Shown one piece after another: positions 36,725 to 44,876 of a stretch of 64,000 nt of DNA. The translations under genes were made by a program, and so were the position numbers. Location of the stretch: positions 1,183,501 to 1,247,500 of the forward strand of contig JADKFX010000001.1 in NCBI GenBank assembly GCA_016717265.1. The letters run 5' to 3'. A model generated the notes under the pieces. That model saw only the letters and a program-made list of their open reading frames with translations, did not search any database and was not told the DNA's origin. Source of the stretch: Saprospiraceae bacterium. Lineage in GTDB: Bacteria; Bacteroidota; Bacteroidia; Chitinophagales; Saprospiraceae. Positions within the stretch are counted from its first letter, which is position 1. The number at the start of each line of letters is the position of its first letter.

Positions 36725-37555
36725 ATGCAGTTTAAAATTTTAATTTATAGTTCACTTTTCTTGTTTTTGCCTTTGCTTTCAATGAGCCAAAAAGGTTTTG
36801 AGCTTGGAGCCTGGCTTGGTGCAGCGCATTATTTTGGGGATCTAAATAATTTATATCGTTTAAATGAACCAGGTGTAGCTGGAGGTTTAATTGGCAGGTA
36901 TAATTATAATACCCGAGTATCTACCCGATTGCAATTAAATTATATGAGAATCCGTGGGAATGATTCTAAATCAAGTAATGCATTTGATCTGCGTAGGAAT
37001 CTGAGTTTTTTTTCTGATATTATCGAAGTAGCTCCAAGTATGGAATTCAATTTTTTCACCTTAAAACATGGATCCAAAGACAATTATATAACACCCTACA
37101 TGTATGCTGGTTTTAGTGTATTTTATTTTAGTCCGAAAACACATTATAATGGGGAGCTGATATCCCTTCGTACCTTAGGAACTGAAGGACAAATTCCGGG
37201 TCAGGAATATAATGAAATCAGTACTTCCTGGTTAATCGGAGGAGGTGTCAAAATGGATGTAAGTGCAAATTGGAGTATCAATGTTGATTTGGGATATCGG
37301 GCTGCCAGGACAGATTTTCTAGATGATGTAAGCGGCTTTTACCCAGATTATACGGAGTTAAGAGCTAATCGGGGCGATTTGGCAGTTGAATTATCAGACC
37401 GATCCATAGCCGGTACAGATCAATCTAAAATAGGAGTGTCTGGATCTCAAAGAGGAGATTCAAAAGAAAAAGATGCATTTGTAAGTTTTGGCATTAATCT
37501 ATTGTATTATTTTGGTAGATTAAGGTGCCCAGAAATATCCACCCCCAGATATTAA
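36725..37555 (+). CDS. DUF6089-type outer-membrane beta-barrel protein
   Basis: A 276-residue exported protein with a signal peptide (about residues 1-21, '…LLSMSQ') and alternating beta-strands typical of a small outer-membrane barrel: 'LGAWLGAAHYFGDLN' at the N-terminus, 'AGGLIGRYNYNTRVSTRLQLNYMRI', 'TPYMYAGFSVFYFSPK' and a last strand 'FVSFGINLLYYFG'. The first block and overall length match the DUF6089 family seen throughout Bacteroidota. The function is unknown; a structural or assembly role in the outer membrane is a guess. It follows nadA by 47 bp and precedes the ABC pair by 85 bp. Confidence 0.85.
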   Translation: MQFKILIYSSLFLFLPLLSMSQKGFELGAWLGAAHYFGDLNNLYRLNEPGVAGGLIGRYNYNTRVSTRLQLNYMRIRGNDSKSSNAFDLRRNLSFFSDIIEVAPSMEFNFFTLKHGSKDNYITPYMYAGFSVFYFSPKTHYNGELISLRTLGTEGQIPGQEYNEISTSWLIGGGVKMDVSANWSINVDLGYRAARTDFLDDVSGFYPDYTELRANRGDLAVELSDRSIAGTDQSKIGVSGSQRGDSKEKDAFVSFGINLLYYFGRLRCPEISTPRY

Positions 37556-37640
37556 TTTGATCTTCGAAATGTCCTGTTTCGTAGAATTTTAAAAGTACCA
37601 ACTGTATTCTTTTTACTTTAGCGTTCTCAATTTATTGACG

Positions 37641-38549
37641 ATGTCAAATCTATTAACATTAAATCAGGTTGTAAAAGAGTACAATACCTTTAAGGCCGTA
37701 GATCAGGTAAGTTTTTCAGTGCCTGAATCTTGTATTGTAGGACTCTTAGGTCCTAATGGCGCTGGAAAAACTTCATTGATCCGAATTATTACTGGCATTA
37801 CCCAGGCAGATTCTGGAAAAGTTTTATTGCACGGTGAAGATATTTATAAAATAAAAAATCCATCCATCGGATATATGCCCGAAGAACGGGGATTGTATAA
37901 GAAAATGAAAGTAGGAGAACAACTCATTTTCTTAACACGACTTCGGGGATTAAGTAAAACAGATGCAGAACGGAATGTAGTATTTTGGATGAAGAAATTC
38001 CAGATCGAATCTTGGTGGAATAAACGAGTAGATGAATTATCTAAGGGAATGTCGCAAAAAGTACAATTCATTGCAACTGTCAGTCACAATCCTAAATTAA
38101 TCATATTGGATGAGCCGTTTTCTGGTTTGGATCCAATTAATACAAATCTAATTAAAGAAGAAATCATTCGCTTAAAAAATGAAGGTGCCAGTATTTTATT
38201 TTCTACACATCGAATGGAGCAAGTGGAAGAAATGTGTGAATATATTGTATTAATTAATAAAGGTAAAATTGTATTAAATGGTGAGGTTAATGAAGTAAGA
38301 AATGAATTTAAGGAACACTTATTTGAAGTTAAAACAGAGAATGAAGTTCCGGATGAAATCCATGAGCGATTTGAATTAATTGCAAAATCAAATAAGCATT
38401 ATTTGATTAAAGTTAAAGACAATCAAAGTACAAATGAAGTATTAACCTGGTTAATTGATCATGAAGTAAGGATCGCTTCCTTTAGCGAATTATTGCCAAC
38501 CTTTAGTGAGATATTTATTAAAACGGTAAATGAAACCAACCATGAATAA
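37641..38549 (+). CDS. ABC transporter ATP-binding protein (NatA/YhaQ-like)
   Basis: A 302-residue ATPase. Walker A is 'GPNGAGKTSLIR' near residue 38, the signature 'LSKGMSQKVQ' near 135 and Walker B 'LIILDEPFSGLDP' near 155, followed by the switch His in 'FSTHRMEQ'. The C-terminal 80 residues are an extension (DUF4162-like) common to exporters of the NatA/YhaQ class. It powers the membrane protein encoded by the next gene, which overlaps its last 8 bp. The likely substrate is sodium or a drug/peptide by family analogy only. I use the ATG at 37641 over a TTG two codons upstream. Confidence 0.93.
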   Translation: MSNLLTLNQVVKEYNTFKAVDQVSFSVPESCIVGLLGPNGAGKTSLIRIITGITQADSGKVLLHGEDIYKIKNPSIGYMPEERGLYKKMKVGEQLIFLTRLRGLSKTDAERNVVFWMKKFQIESWWNKRVDELSKGMSQKVQFIATVSHNPKLIILDEPFSGLDPINTNLIKEEIIRLKNEGASILFSTHRMEQVEEMCEYIVLINKGKIVLNGEVNEVRNEFKEHLFEVKTENEVPDEIHERFELIAKSNKHYLIKVKDNQSTNEVLTWLIDHEVRIASFSELLPTFSEIFIKTVNETNHE

Positions 38550-39852
38550 ACTTGGACTTATAATTAGCAGAGAATATATTACGAAAGTAAAAAATAAGAA
38601 TTTTATTATTACTACGTTGTTGACCCCACTTGGTTTCCTTGTGTTTTTTATAGTAATTGGAATTATTTTTAGTTATGAAGGATCAAAAACATACAGGATT
38701 GCTATTTCGGATAAGAGTGAAATGGATTTTAAGTTACCAGAAAATACTAAAAAATTTACGTTTGTTAAATCTTCAGATCCATTTGACAGTTTAAAAGCAT
38801 TGTATTTACGGGGCGAATTGGATGGTATTTTAGTGCTGCCTAAATTTGCCGGAGTAGATGTAAAAGCTTATACCGTTTTTTATTATGCTGATAAGGCAAT
38901 GGACATTGAAATAGAATCAAGTCTTGAAAATTTCTTAGAAGATGGGATTCGAAATTATAAGATCAACTTAATGTCCCTTCAAAAAGAACAATTAGATAAA
39001 TTGCAAACGGATATTTCTATTGATCCGGAACCAGTTTCTGCTACAGAAAAGGACAGATCCGCATATACTAGTAAAATAGCAACTTTTTTAGGAGGTGCTA
39101 TGGGTTATGTGATTTTCTTTATAATCTTTTTATATGGAGCTTCTGTAATGCGATCAGTAGCAGATGAAAAAGTAAATCGAATCGTTGAAGTGATCATATC
39201 ATCTGCAAAACCTATTGATTTAATGTTGGGCAAAGTAATCGGAGTAGGGCTTGTTGGTTTAACACAAATTTTAATATGGGTGATCTTAATTCCGATAATT
39301 TACATTATTGGAATGTCAATAGCAGGTATTGATGTACAACAATTGCAAGAAGCAAGTCAGAGTATGAGTCAGCAACAACCTGTAGATGGAGAAGAATTAG
39401 CAAATGTTTTACGGGAACTTGGAAATTTGAATTGGTTAAAGATTGCCTTTTTATTTGTTTTTTATTTTATTGGTGGTTATTTTATTTATGCATCTATGTT
39501 TGCGGCAATTGGTGCTGCTGTAGGAGATGATATAAATGATGCACAATCTTTAACAATACTTGTAACCATACCCATCTTATTGGCGATGTATGTTATGTTT
39601 CAGGCGATTAGATTACCCGATAGTTCATTGGCTATTTTTTCATCTCTGTTTCCCCTGTTTAGTCCGATTGTTATGCCTGCCTTACTTGCTTTTGATCCAC
39701 CCTGGTGGCAAATTATATGCTCCTTGATTCTATTATTTGCATTTAGTTATTTTATGATTTGGATGGCTGCAAGAATATATCGCACAGGAATTTTGATGTA
39801 TGGAAAAAAGGCAAGTGTAAAGGAAATAGCAAAGTGGATTTGGAGAGGATAG
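38542..39852 (+). CDS. ABC transporter permease (NatB/YhaP-like)
   Basis: A 436-residue ABC-2 type membrane protein. One N-terminal helix (about residues 20-42) is followed by a large extracytoplasmic domain (about 45-180). Five or six helices follow at about 190-215, 235-265, 305-330, 340-362, 368-390 and 395-418. 'VADEKVNRIVEVIISSAKP' near residue 210 is the typical cytoplasmic coupling segment of the NatB/YhaP family. The ATG overlaps the ATPase gene's end; another ATG 12 bp upstream is also in frame. Together the two genes form a complete exporter. Confidence 0.92.
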   Translation: MNKLGLIISREYITKVKNKNFIITTLLTPLGFLVFFIVIGIIFSYEGSKTYRIAISDKSEMDFKLPENTKKFTFVKSSDPFDSLKALYLRGELDGILVLPKFAGVDVKAYTVFYYADKAMDIEIESSLENFLEDGIRNYKINLMSLQKEQLDKLQTDISIDPEPVSATEKDRSAYTSKIATFLGGAMGYVIFFIIFLYGASVMRSVADEKVNRIVEVIISSAKPIDLMLGKVIGVGLVGLTQILIWVILIPIIYIIGMSIAGIDVQQLQEASQSMSQQQPVDGEELANVLRELGNLNWLKIAFLFVFYFIGGYFIYASMFAAIGAAVGDDINDAQSLTILVTIPILLAMYVMFQAIRLPDSSLAIFSSLFPLFSPIVMPALLAFDPPWWQIICSLILLFAFSYFMIWMAARIYRTGILMYGKKASVKEIAKWIWRG

Positions 39853-39968
39853 GGTTTTTCTATTCAATTGTTTTGGGCATTAAGCTTTAGAATCTGAGCA
39901 GGTAAAATCTCATGGTATCAAGAGAATTTATGCTGATAATGGCTATAATAATTTTCTGTGTATAAAAT

Positions 39969-39976
39969 TAAATTTG
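39969..39976 (+). promoter_or_regulatory. -7 element before the glycosyltransferase gene
   Basis: TAAATTTG fits TAnnTTTG; the ATG follows 44 bases later. No clear -33 element is seen. Confidence 0.4.
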
Positions 39977-40019
39977 GAGTTAAAAGTTTATTAACAATAC
40001 TATATATTTTTTAAAAAAT

Positions 40020-40967
40020 ATGAAATTAAGTGGATTTACATTTATGAGAAATACAAGTTCATTGTATTATCCGTTTTTAGAATCCATTCAATCTATTTTA
40101 CCAATGGTAGATGAATTTGTAATTGCTATTGGTGATAATGCGCCTGGAGACCAAACAGAAAATTTGTTGCAAACACTACAATCCGATAAGATTAAGTTGA
40201 TTCATACGATATGGGATTTAGAAAAATTTAAGAAGGGCACAGTATATGCACAACAAACGGATTTGGCAAAAGCCGCATGTACTGGAGACTGGTTGTTCTA
40301 TTTACAATCAGATGAACTTATCCACGAACAGTATCATAAAACCCTAACGAACGTTTGTTTGCAATATCTTGAAGATCTGGAAACAGAGGGATTTCTATTT
40401 CGTTACAAGCATTTTTGGGGAGATTACGACCATTTCGTGGAATCCCATGCCTGGTATCCAGCGGAAATCCGGCTGATACGGAACGATCCCACGATTCATT
40501 CTTTTGGAGACGCTCAATCCTTTCGAAAATTCAAACATTTTGATGGATTGAATTACAGAGATAAAATCAACAGCAAACCTCTGAAAGTGCGCAGAATTGA
40601 TGCCGAAGTATACCATTATGGTTGGGTGCGACCGCCTTCTATGATGCAACAGAAAACGGTCGTTATGGATGGAGCCTACCACGATTCTGAAGAAGTCAAA
40701 CGCCGACATTTGAAGCGCTCTTTAGACTTTGATTACGGTAATATGAATGATTATTCTTTATTTAAGGGTACACATCCACACGTTATGAAAGACTTTATGA
40801 ACCGTTTCAACTGGAAAGAACAATTACATTACGATAAGAATTATAAAGCTGGAAGACTCCCACTAAAACATGAAAAAATCAAATACAGAATATTGAGTTT
40901 TGTAGAAAAAAATATTTTAGGCGGTCGCCAAATATTTGGTTACCGGAATTGGAGCATTTTAGACTAA
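40020..40967 (+). CDS. Family 2-like glycosyltransferase
   Basis: A 315-residue soluble protein with an N-terminal GT-A fold resembling family 2: 'FTFMRNTSSLYYPFLESI', 'EFVIAIGDNAPGDQTE' and 'GDWLFYLQSDELIHEQ', in which 'QSDE' takes the place of DxD. The second half ('HAWYPAEIRLIRNDP', 'VYHYGWVRPPSMMQQK') is typical of a subfamily in Bacteroidota genomes. The product is likely a glycan of the envelope, but donor and acceptor are unknown. The central third (about 40381-40740) has clearly higher G+C than either end. It converges with the next gene, the stop codons being 11 bp apart. Confidence 0.85.
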   Translation: MKLSGFTFMRNTSSLYYPFLESIQSILPMVDEFVIAIGDNAPGDQTENLLQTLQSDKIKLIHTIWDLEKFKKGTVYAQQTDLAKAACTGDWLFYLQSDELIHEQYHKTLTNVCLQYLEDLETEGFLFRYKHFWGDYDHFVESHAWYPAEIRLIRNDPTIHSFGDAQSFRKFKHFDGLNYRDKINSKPLKVRRIDAEVYHYGWVRPPSMMQQKTVVMDGAYHDSEEVKRRHLKRSLDFDYGNMNDYSLFKGTHPHVMKDFMNRFNWKEQLHYDKNYKAGRLPLKHEKIKYRILSFVEKNILGGRQIFGYRNWSILD

Positions 40968-40978
40968 AATAGCAAGTA

Positions 40979-42058
40979 TCAATACTTAATTTCTATCTCC
41001 GCTGTCAAGGGTCTTGACTGACAGGTTAAGATATAACCTTGTTCAATTTCTTCTGGTTCTAAAGCTAAGGAAACATCCATATGCACTTGACCTTTTATGA
41101 GTTTTGCAATACAAGTAGAGCATGCGCCACTGGAGCAGGAAAAAGGTGGATCTAATTTTGCATCCAGCAAACTATCCAATATTTTTTTATTACCAGGAAT
41201 TTTTAACTCGTGCGTCTTTTGATTAAGATGCACTATAAGTGATACTGTTTCTAAATTTTGAATGGGTTTAATTGAAACAGAGGATGTGGGCGTAGTAAAA
41301 TATTCTGCATGAATTGATTTCGCATCAATTTTTTTATTCAATAAGGAACTTTTTGCATTTTCTATAAATTCTCCCGGACCACAGAGGTAATAGTAAGAGC
41401 TTATATTTCTTGCTGGGAAGTGACCCAGGAATTTAGAAATTGATTGATCGTTTATCCTCCCTTTCCAGCCTGCCCATTTTTTATTTGCTTTTGAGAGAAA
41501 TGGAAGGATAGAAGTTTTTAATTGCGATAAAGTATATTCTATAAATACTTGTCCTTCATATTTTAATTTTAAAGCTTCTAATTCCTTATGAAAGATAATA
41601 TCTTCCTCATTTCGATTTCCATAGAAAAGTTGCAAGGTAGATTTTGGTTCAAATTCTAAAATGGATTGGATCATAGAATAGATCGGTGTAATTCCGCTAC
41701 CCGCTGCAAAAAAATAGTAATTATGTCGTTTTTCAGGATCCGGATGCAAGCAAAAGTGACCTTCTGGCTTTGATATTTCAATGGAATCACCTTCTTTTAA
41801 TTCATTAAAAATATAGTTTGAAACAATCCCCTGTTTTACTCTTTTTATAGTGATCTTCAAGTCGGATTCTTGAAATATAGAGGAAATAGAATAAGAACGT
41901 CTATATTCAGTATTATTAATATTTAATTTTAGTGTAAGGTGTTGACCCGGTATAAAATGTGGAAAATCATTCGGAAATTCAGAAGAATTGAATACTAAAC
42001 TAACGGCATCTTTAGTTTCCTGAATTTTATTTTTTATTTTAATACTTGTGAATTGCAT
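40979..42058 (-). CDS. FAD/NAD(P)H reductase with C-terminal [2Fe-2S] ferredoxin (PaaE/HCP-reductase type)
   Basis: A 359-residue three-domain electron-transfer protein. The FAD domain carries 'RRSYSISSIF' near residue 50, the NAD(P)-binding domain has 'YYFFAAGSGITPIYSMIQ' near 110 and 'YYYLCGPGEFIENAK' near 215, and the C-terminal plant-type ferredoxin has cysteines in 'CSSGACSTCIAKL' plus a distal Cys in 'ILTCQSRP'. Members deliver electrons to oxygenases such as phenylacetyl-CoA epoxidase or to the hybrid-cluster protein. No oxygenase genes are adjacent, so the partner is unknown. I start at Met-8 of the long frame, which fits the family better. Confidence 0.9.
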   Translation of the reverse strand: MQFTSIKIKNKIQETKDAVSLVFNSSEFPNDFPHFIPGQHLTLKLNINNTEYRRSYSISSIFQESDLKITIKRVKQGIVSNYIFNELKEGDSIEISKPEGHFCLHPDPEKRHNYYFFAAGSGITPIYSMIQSILEFEPKSTLQLFYGNRNEEDIIFHKELEALKLKYEGQVFIEYTLSQLKTSILPFLSKANKKWAGWKGRINDQSISKFLGHFPARNISSYYYLCGPGEFIENAKSSLLNKKIDAKSIHAEYFTTPTSSVSIKPIQNLETVSLIVHLNQKTHELKIPGNKKILDSLLDAKLDPPFSCSSGACSTCIAKLIKGQVHMDVSLALEPEEIEQGYILTCQSRPLTAEIEIKY

Positions 42059-42131
42059 CGGAAATTTATTTCTAAACAATTATCTAACCTATTCAAACGC
42101 GATATTGTTTAAGAAATAAATAAATCTTCAA

Positions 42132-42533
42132 TTACTTTTTGCTTAACAGATCGCGGATTTCCGTTAATAATTGTTCTTGACTCGGTGTTGCCGGAGCCGC
42201 CGGTTGGTCACGTTTAAAGCGATTGACGATTCTCACTATCCAAAACATGACAAATGCAATGATAATAAAATTAATTAGCGTAGACATGAATTTGCCATAA
42301 TGGACCGCAGATTCAGCAGTTTCAATTTTACCATCGGGAGCATATATAGCGGGTGCTAGTACCCATTTTGCCTGAGCCATATCACCAATTTGAAATAACT
42401 GGCCCATCATAGGCATAAATACACCATCAACGAAAGCACCGGTTACGGTTGCAAACGCTGCGCCCATTACTAAACCTACTGCAATGTCAATAAGACTCCC
42501 TTGTATTGCAAATTTCTTGAATTCCTGTATCAT
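42132..42533 (-). CDS. mscL: Large-conductance mechanosensitive channel
   Basis: A 133-residue MscL that opens on hypo-osmotic membrane tension. The N-terminal helix and TM1 read 'FKKFAIQGSLIDIAVGLVMGAAF', the periplasmic loop is short, TM2 is at about residues 75-100 ('FIIIAFVMFWIVRIVNRF') and the cytoplasmic C-terminal helix ends '…TEIRDLLSKK'. The length is standard. It lies 55 bp after aconitase in the same direction but has its own -7 element in that gap. Confidence 0.96.
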   Translation of the reverse strand: MIQEFKKFAIQGSLIDIAVGLVMGAAFATVTGAFVDGVFMPMMGQLFQIGDMAQAKWVLAPAIYAPDGKIETAESAVHYGKFMSTLINFIIIAFVMFWIVRIVNRFKRDQPAAPATPSQEQLLTEIRDLLSKK

Positions 42534-42574
42534 AAATTAATATTTAAAGAAGCTTTTCAAAATCATCTTTAATT

Positions 42575-42582
42575 CAAATATA
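42575..42582 (-). promoter_or_regulatory. -7 element before mscL
   Basis: TATATTTG on the minus strand, a perfect TAnnTTTG, sits in the 55-bp gap after aconitase and gives a leader of about 35 nt. Confidence 0.5.
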
Positions 42583-42588
42583 ATGAAA

Positions 42589-44868
42589 TTATGAAGCGGA
42601 TAGTTCTCTTCTTATTTTGTTTAATGCAGAACCTTCTTGTACCCATTGAATTTGTTGCTGATTATAAGTATGTATTACTTCAAAATTTTCTTGAGTATGA
42701 TCCGAGTGTTTCAGAATAACCGTAAATGTACTGGTTGGAGTCATATTCTGAAGACCTTGGATTTCAACAAGATCATCTTGACGAATTTTATCATAATCTT
42801 GAGGATTTAAAAATGTCAAAGCCAACATTCCTTGTTTTTTTAAATTGGTTTCGTGGATTCTGGCAAATGATTTTACGATCACTGCTTTTACACCCAAATA
42901 TCTTGGCTCCATAGCTGCATGTTCCCGAGATGAACCTTCTCCGTAATTTTCTTCTCCAAATACCACAGTACCTATATTTTCTTTTTTGTAAAGTCTGGCA
43001 GAATCCGGAACTGCCATATATTCATTATTGGTTAAATTTAATACACGATTACTTTCTCCGTTATATGCATTCAAGGCACCAATAAAACAATTATTTGATA
43101 TATTTTCTAGATGTCCTCTGAATTCAAGCCAGGGTCCGGCCATAGAGATATGATCGGTGGTACATTTTCCTTTGGCTTTAATCAGGATGCGCATTTCTTT
43201 TAATTCTGATTCTAGGATTGGCTCAAAAGGTGCTAATAATTGCAAGCGTTTACTTGTTGGATTTACAACAATCTGTACATTTTGCCCATCTGATGCGGGT
43301 GCTTGAAATCCTGCATCTTTCACTTCAAATCCAAAGACAGGAAGTTCAACGCCAATTGGTGGATCCAGTTTAACTAATTGACCCTCTTCATTTGTCAGAT
43401 AATCTGTAATCGGGTTAAAGGTCAGGCTGCCAGCAATGGCTAATGCAGTCACAATTTCTGGAGATGCAACAAAAGCATGCGTACTTGAATTGCCATCATT
43501 CCGTTTAGAAAAATTTCGATTGAAAGAAGTGATAATTGAATTTTTTCGATTCGGGTCATCCATATGGCGTTTCCATTGACCAATACAGGGTCCGCAAGCA
43601 TTCGCCAAGATGACACCACCCATTTTTTCAAACTGTTCTAATATAGCATCTCGTTCAACAGTATATCGGATAAGTTCAGAGCCTGGAGTAACGGTATATT
43701 CTGACTTCACTTTAAGTTTTTTACTTACAGCCTGCTGTGCTAGTGAAGCAGCTCTTGATAAATCTTCATAAGATGAATTGGTACAAGAGCCAATAAGTCC
43801 AACATCTAATTTTTCGGGATAATTATTTTCTCGTACAGCCTTTGCAAATTCAGACAATGGCCATGCTAAATCTGGTGTGTAGGGTCCGTTAATATGAGGT
43901 TCTAATGTATTTAAATCAATTTCGATGACCTGATCAAAATAATTTTCAGGATTTTCATAACATGCAGCATCTCCAGTAAGTTCCGTTGCGATCAAATCAC
44001 ATAAATCAGCAACTTCTTTTCTGCCAGTGCTTCGCAGATAACGACCCATAGATTCATCATAACCAAAGGTAGAAGTCGTTGCACCGATTTCAGCACCCAT
44101 ATTACAAATAGTCCCTTTTCCAGTGCAGGAAAGTGAACGGGCACCTTCACCAAAGTATTCTACTATAGCACCAGTACCACCTTTTACAGTTAAGATACCA
44201 GCTACTTTCAAAATGACATCTTTGGATGAGGTCCAACCAGATAATTTACCTTTCAAGTGAATTCCTATTAATTTAGGCATTTTTAGTTCCCAGGGCATTC
44301 CACTCATGACATCTACTGCATCTGCACCTCCAACGCCTATTGCAATCATTCCTAAGCCTCCTGCATTGGGAGTATGCGAATCTGTTCCGATCATCATTCC
44401 ACCTGGAAATGCATAATTCTCTAAAACGATTTGATGGATAATTCCGGAACCAGGTTTCCAAAATCCAATGCCATATTTATTTGAAATAGATTCAAGAAAT
44501 TTAAAAACTTCCTCATTTACAATATTCGAAGTTGCTAAATCATTACTTGCCCCATGTTCTGCAAGGATTAGGTGATCGCAATGAACAGTCGTTGGTACGG
44601 ATGTTCTGGACTTGCCACAGGTCATAAATTGGAGTAAGGCCATTTGTGCAGTGGCATCTTGCATCGCTACCCGATCGGGTGCAAAAAAGACATAATCTTT
44701 ACTGCGTTTGTATTCTTTTAGGCTGGATTCAGGATGTAAATGGGTATATAATATCTTTTCTGTTAGTGTTAGCGGTTTTCCAAGATTTTTGCGTATTTCC
44801 GCTACTTTTCTTGAAAAATTTGCATAATGTGTTTTTAACATTTCAATATCAAAAGGAATACTTGCCAT
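42589..44868 (-). CDS. acn: Aconitate hydratase
   Basis: A 759-residue [4Fe-4S] TCA-cycle enzyme (citrate to isocitrate), of the mitochondrial-like type common in Bacteroidota. The cluster cysteines are in 'IGSCTNSSYEDLSRA' near residue 358 and 'ANACGPCIGQW' near 424 and 427. 'TVHCDHLILAEHGA' and 'GTDSHTPNAGGLGMIAIGVGGADA' hold active-site residues. The swivel domain near the C-terminus has 'NYGEGSSREHAA'. The ATG at 44868 is used; a TTG two codons upstream is also in frame. It follows the VCBS gene pair at 8 bp and probably shares their transcript. Confidence 0.95.
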   Translation of the reverse strand: MASIPFDIEMLKTHYANFSRKVAEIRKNLGKPLTLTEKILYTHLHPESSLKEYKRSKDYVFFAPDRVAMQDATAQMALLQFMTCGKSRTSVPTTVHCDHLILAEHGASNDLATSNIVNEEVFKFLESISNKYGIGFWKPGSGIIHQIVLENYAFPGGMMIGTDSHTPNAGGLGMIAIGVGGADAVDVMSGMPWELKMPKLIGIHLKGKLSGWTSSKDVILKVAGILTVKGGTGAIVEYFGEGARSLSCTGKGTICNMGAEIGATTSTFGYDESMGRYLRSTGRKEVADLCDLIATELTGDAACYENPENYFDQVIEIDLNTLEPHINGPYTPDLAWPLSEFAKAVRENNYPEKLDVGLIGSCTNSSYEDLSRAASLAQQAVSKKLKVKSEYTVTPGSELIRYTVERDAILEQFEKMGGVILANACGPCIGQWKRHMDDPNRKNSIITSFNRNFSKRNDGNSSTHAFVASPEIVTALAIAGSLTFNPITDYLTNEEGQLVKLDPPIGVELPVFGFEVKDAGFQAPASDGQNVQIVVNPTSKRLQLLAPFEPILESELKEMRILIKAKGKCTTDHISMAGPWLEFRGHLENISNNCFIGALNAYNGESNRVLNLTNNEYMAVPDSARLYKKENIGTVVFGEENYGEGSSREHAAMEPRYLGVKAVIVKSFARIHETNLKKQGMLALTFLNPQDYDKIRQDDLVEIQGLQNMTPTSTFTVILKHSDHTQENFEVIHTYNQQQIQWVQEGSALNKIRRELSAS

Positions 44869-44876
44869 AAACAAAT

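Noticed and set aside
40395..40709. Minus-strand 104-codon frame in the glycosyltransferase gene
   Set aside because: It lies wholly antisense to a convincing glycosyltransferase and is open only because of the local G+C rise.
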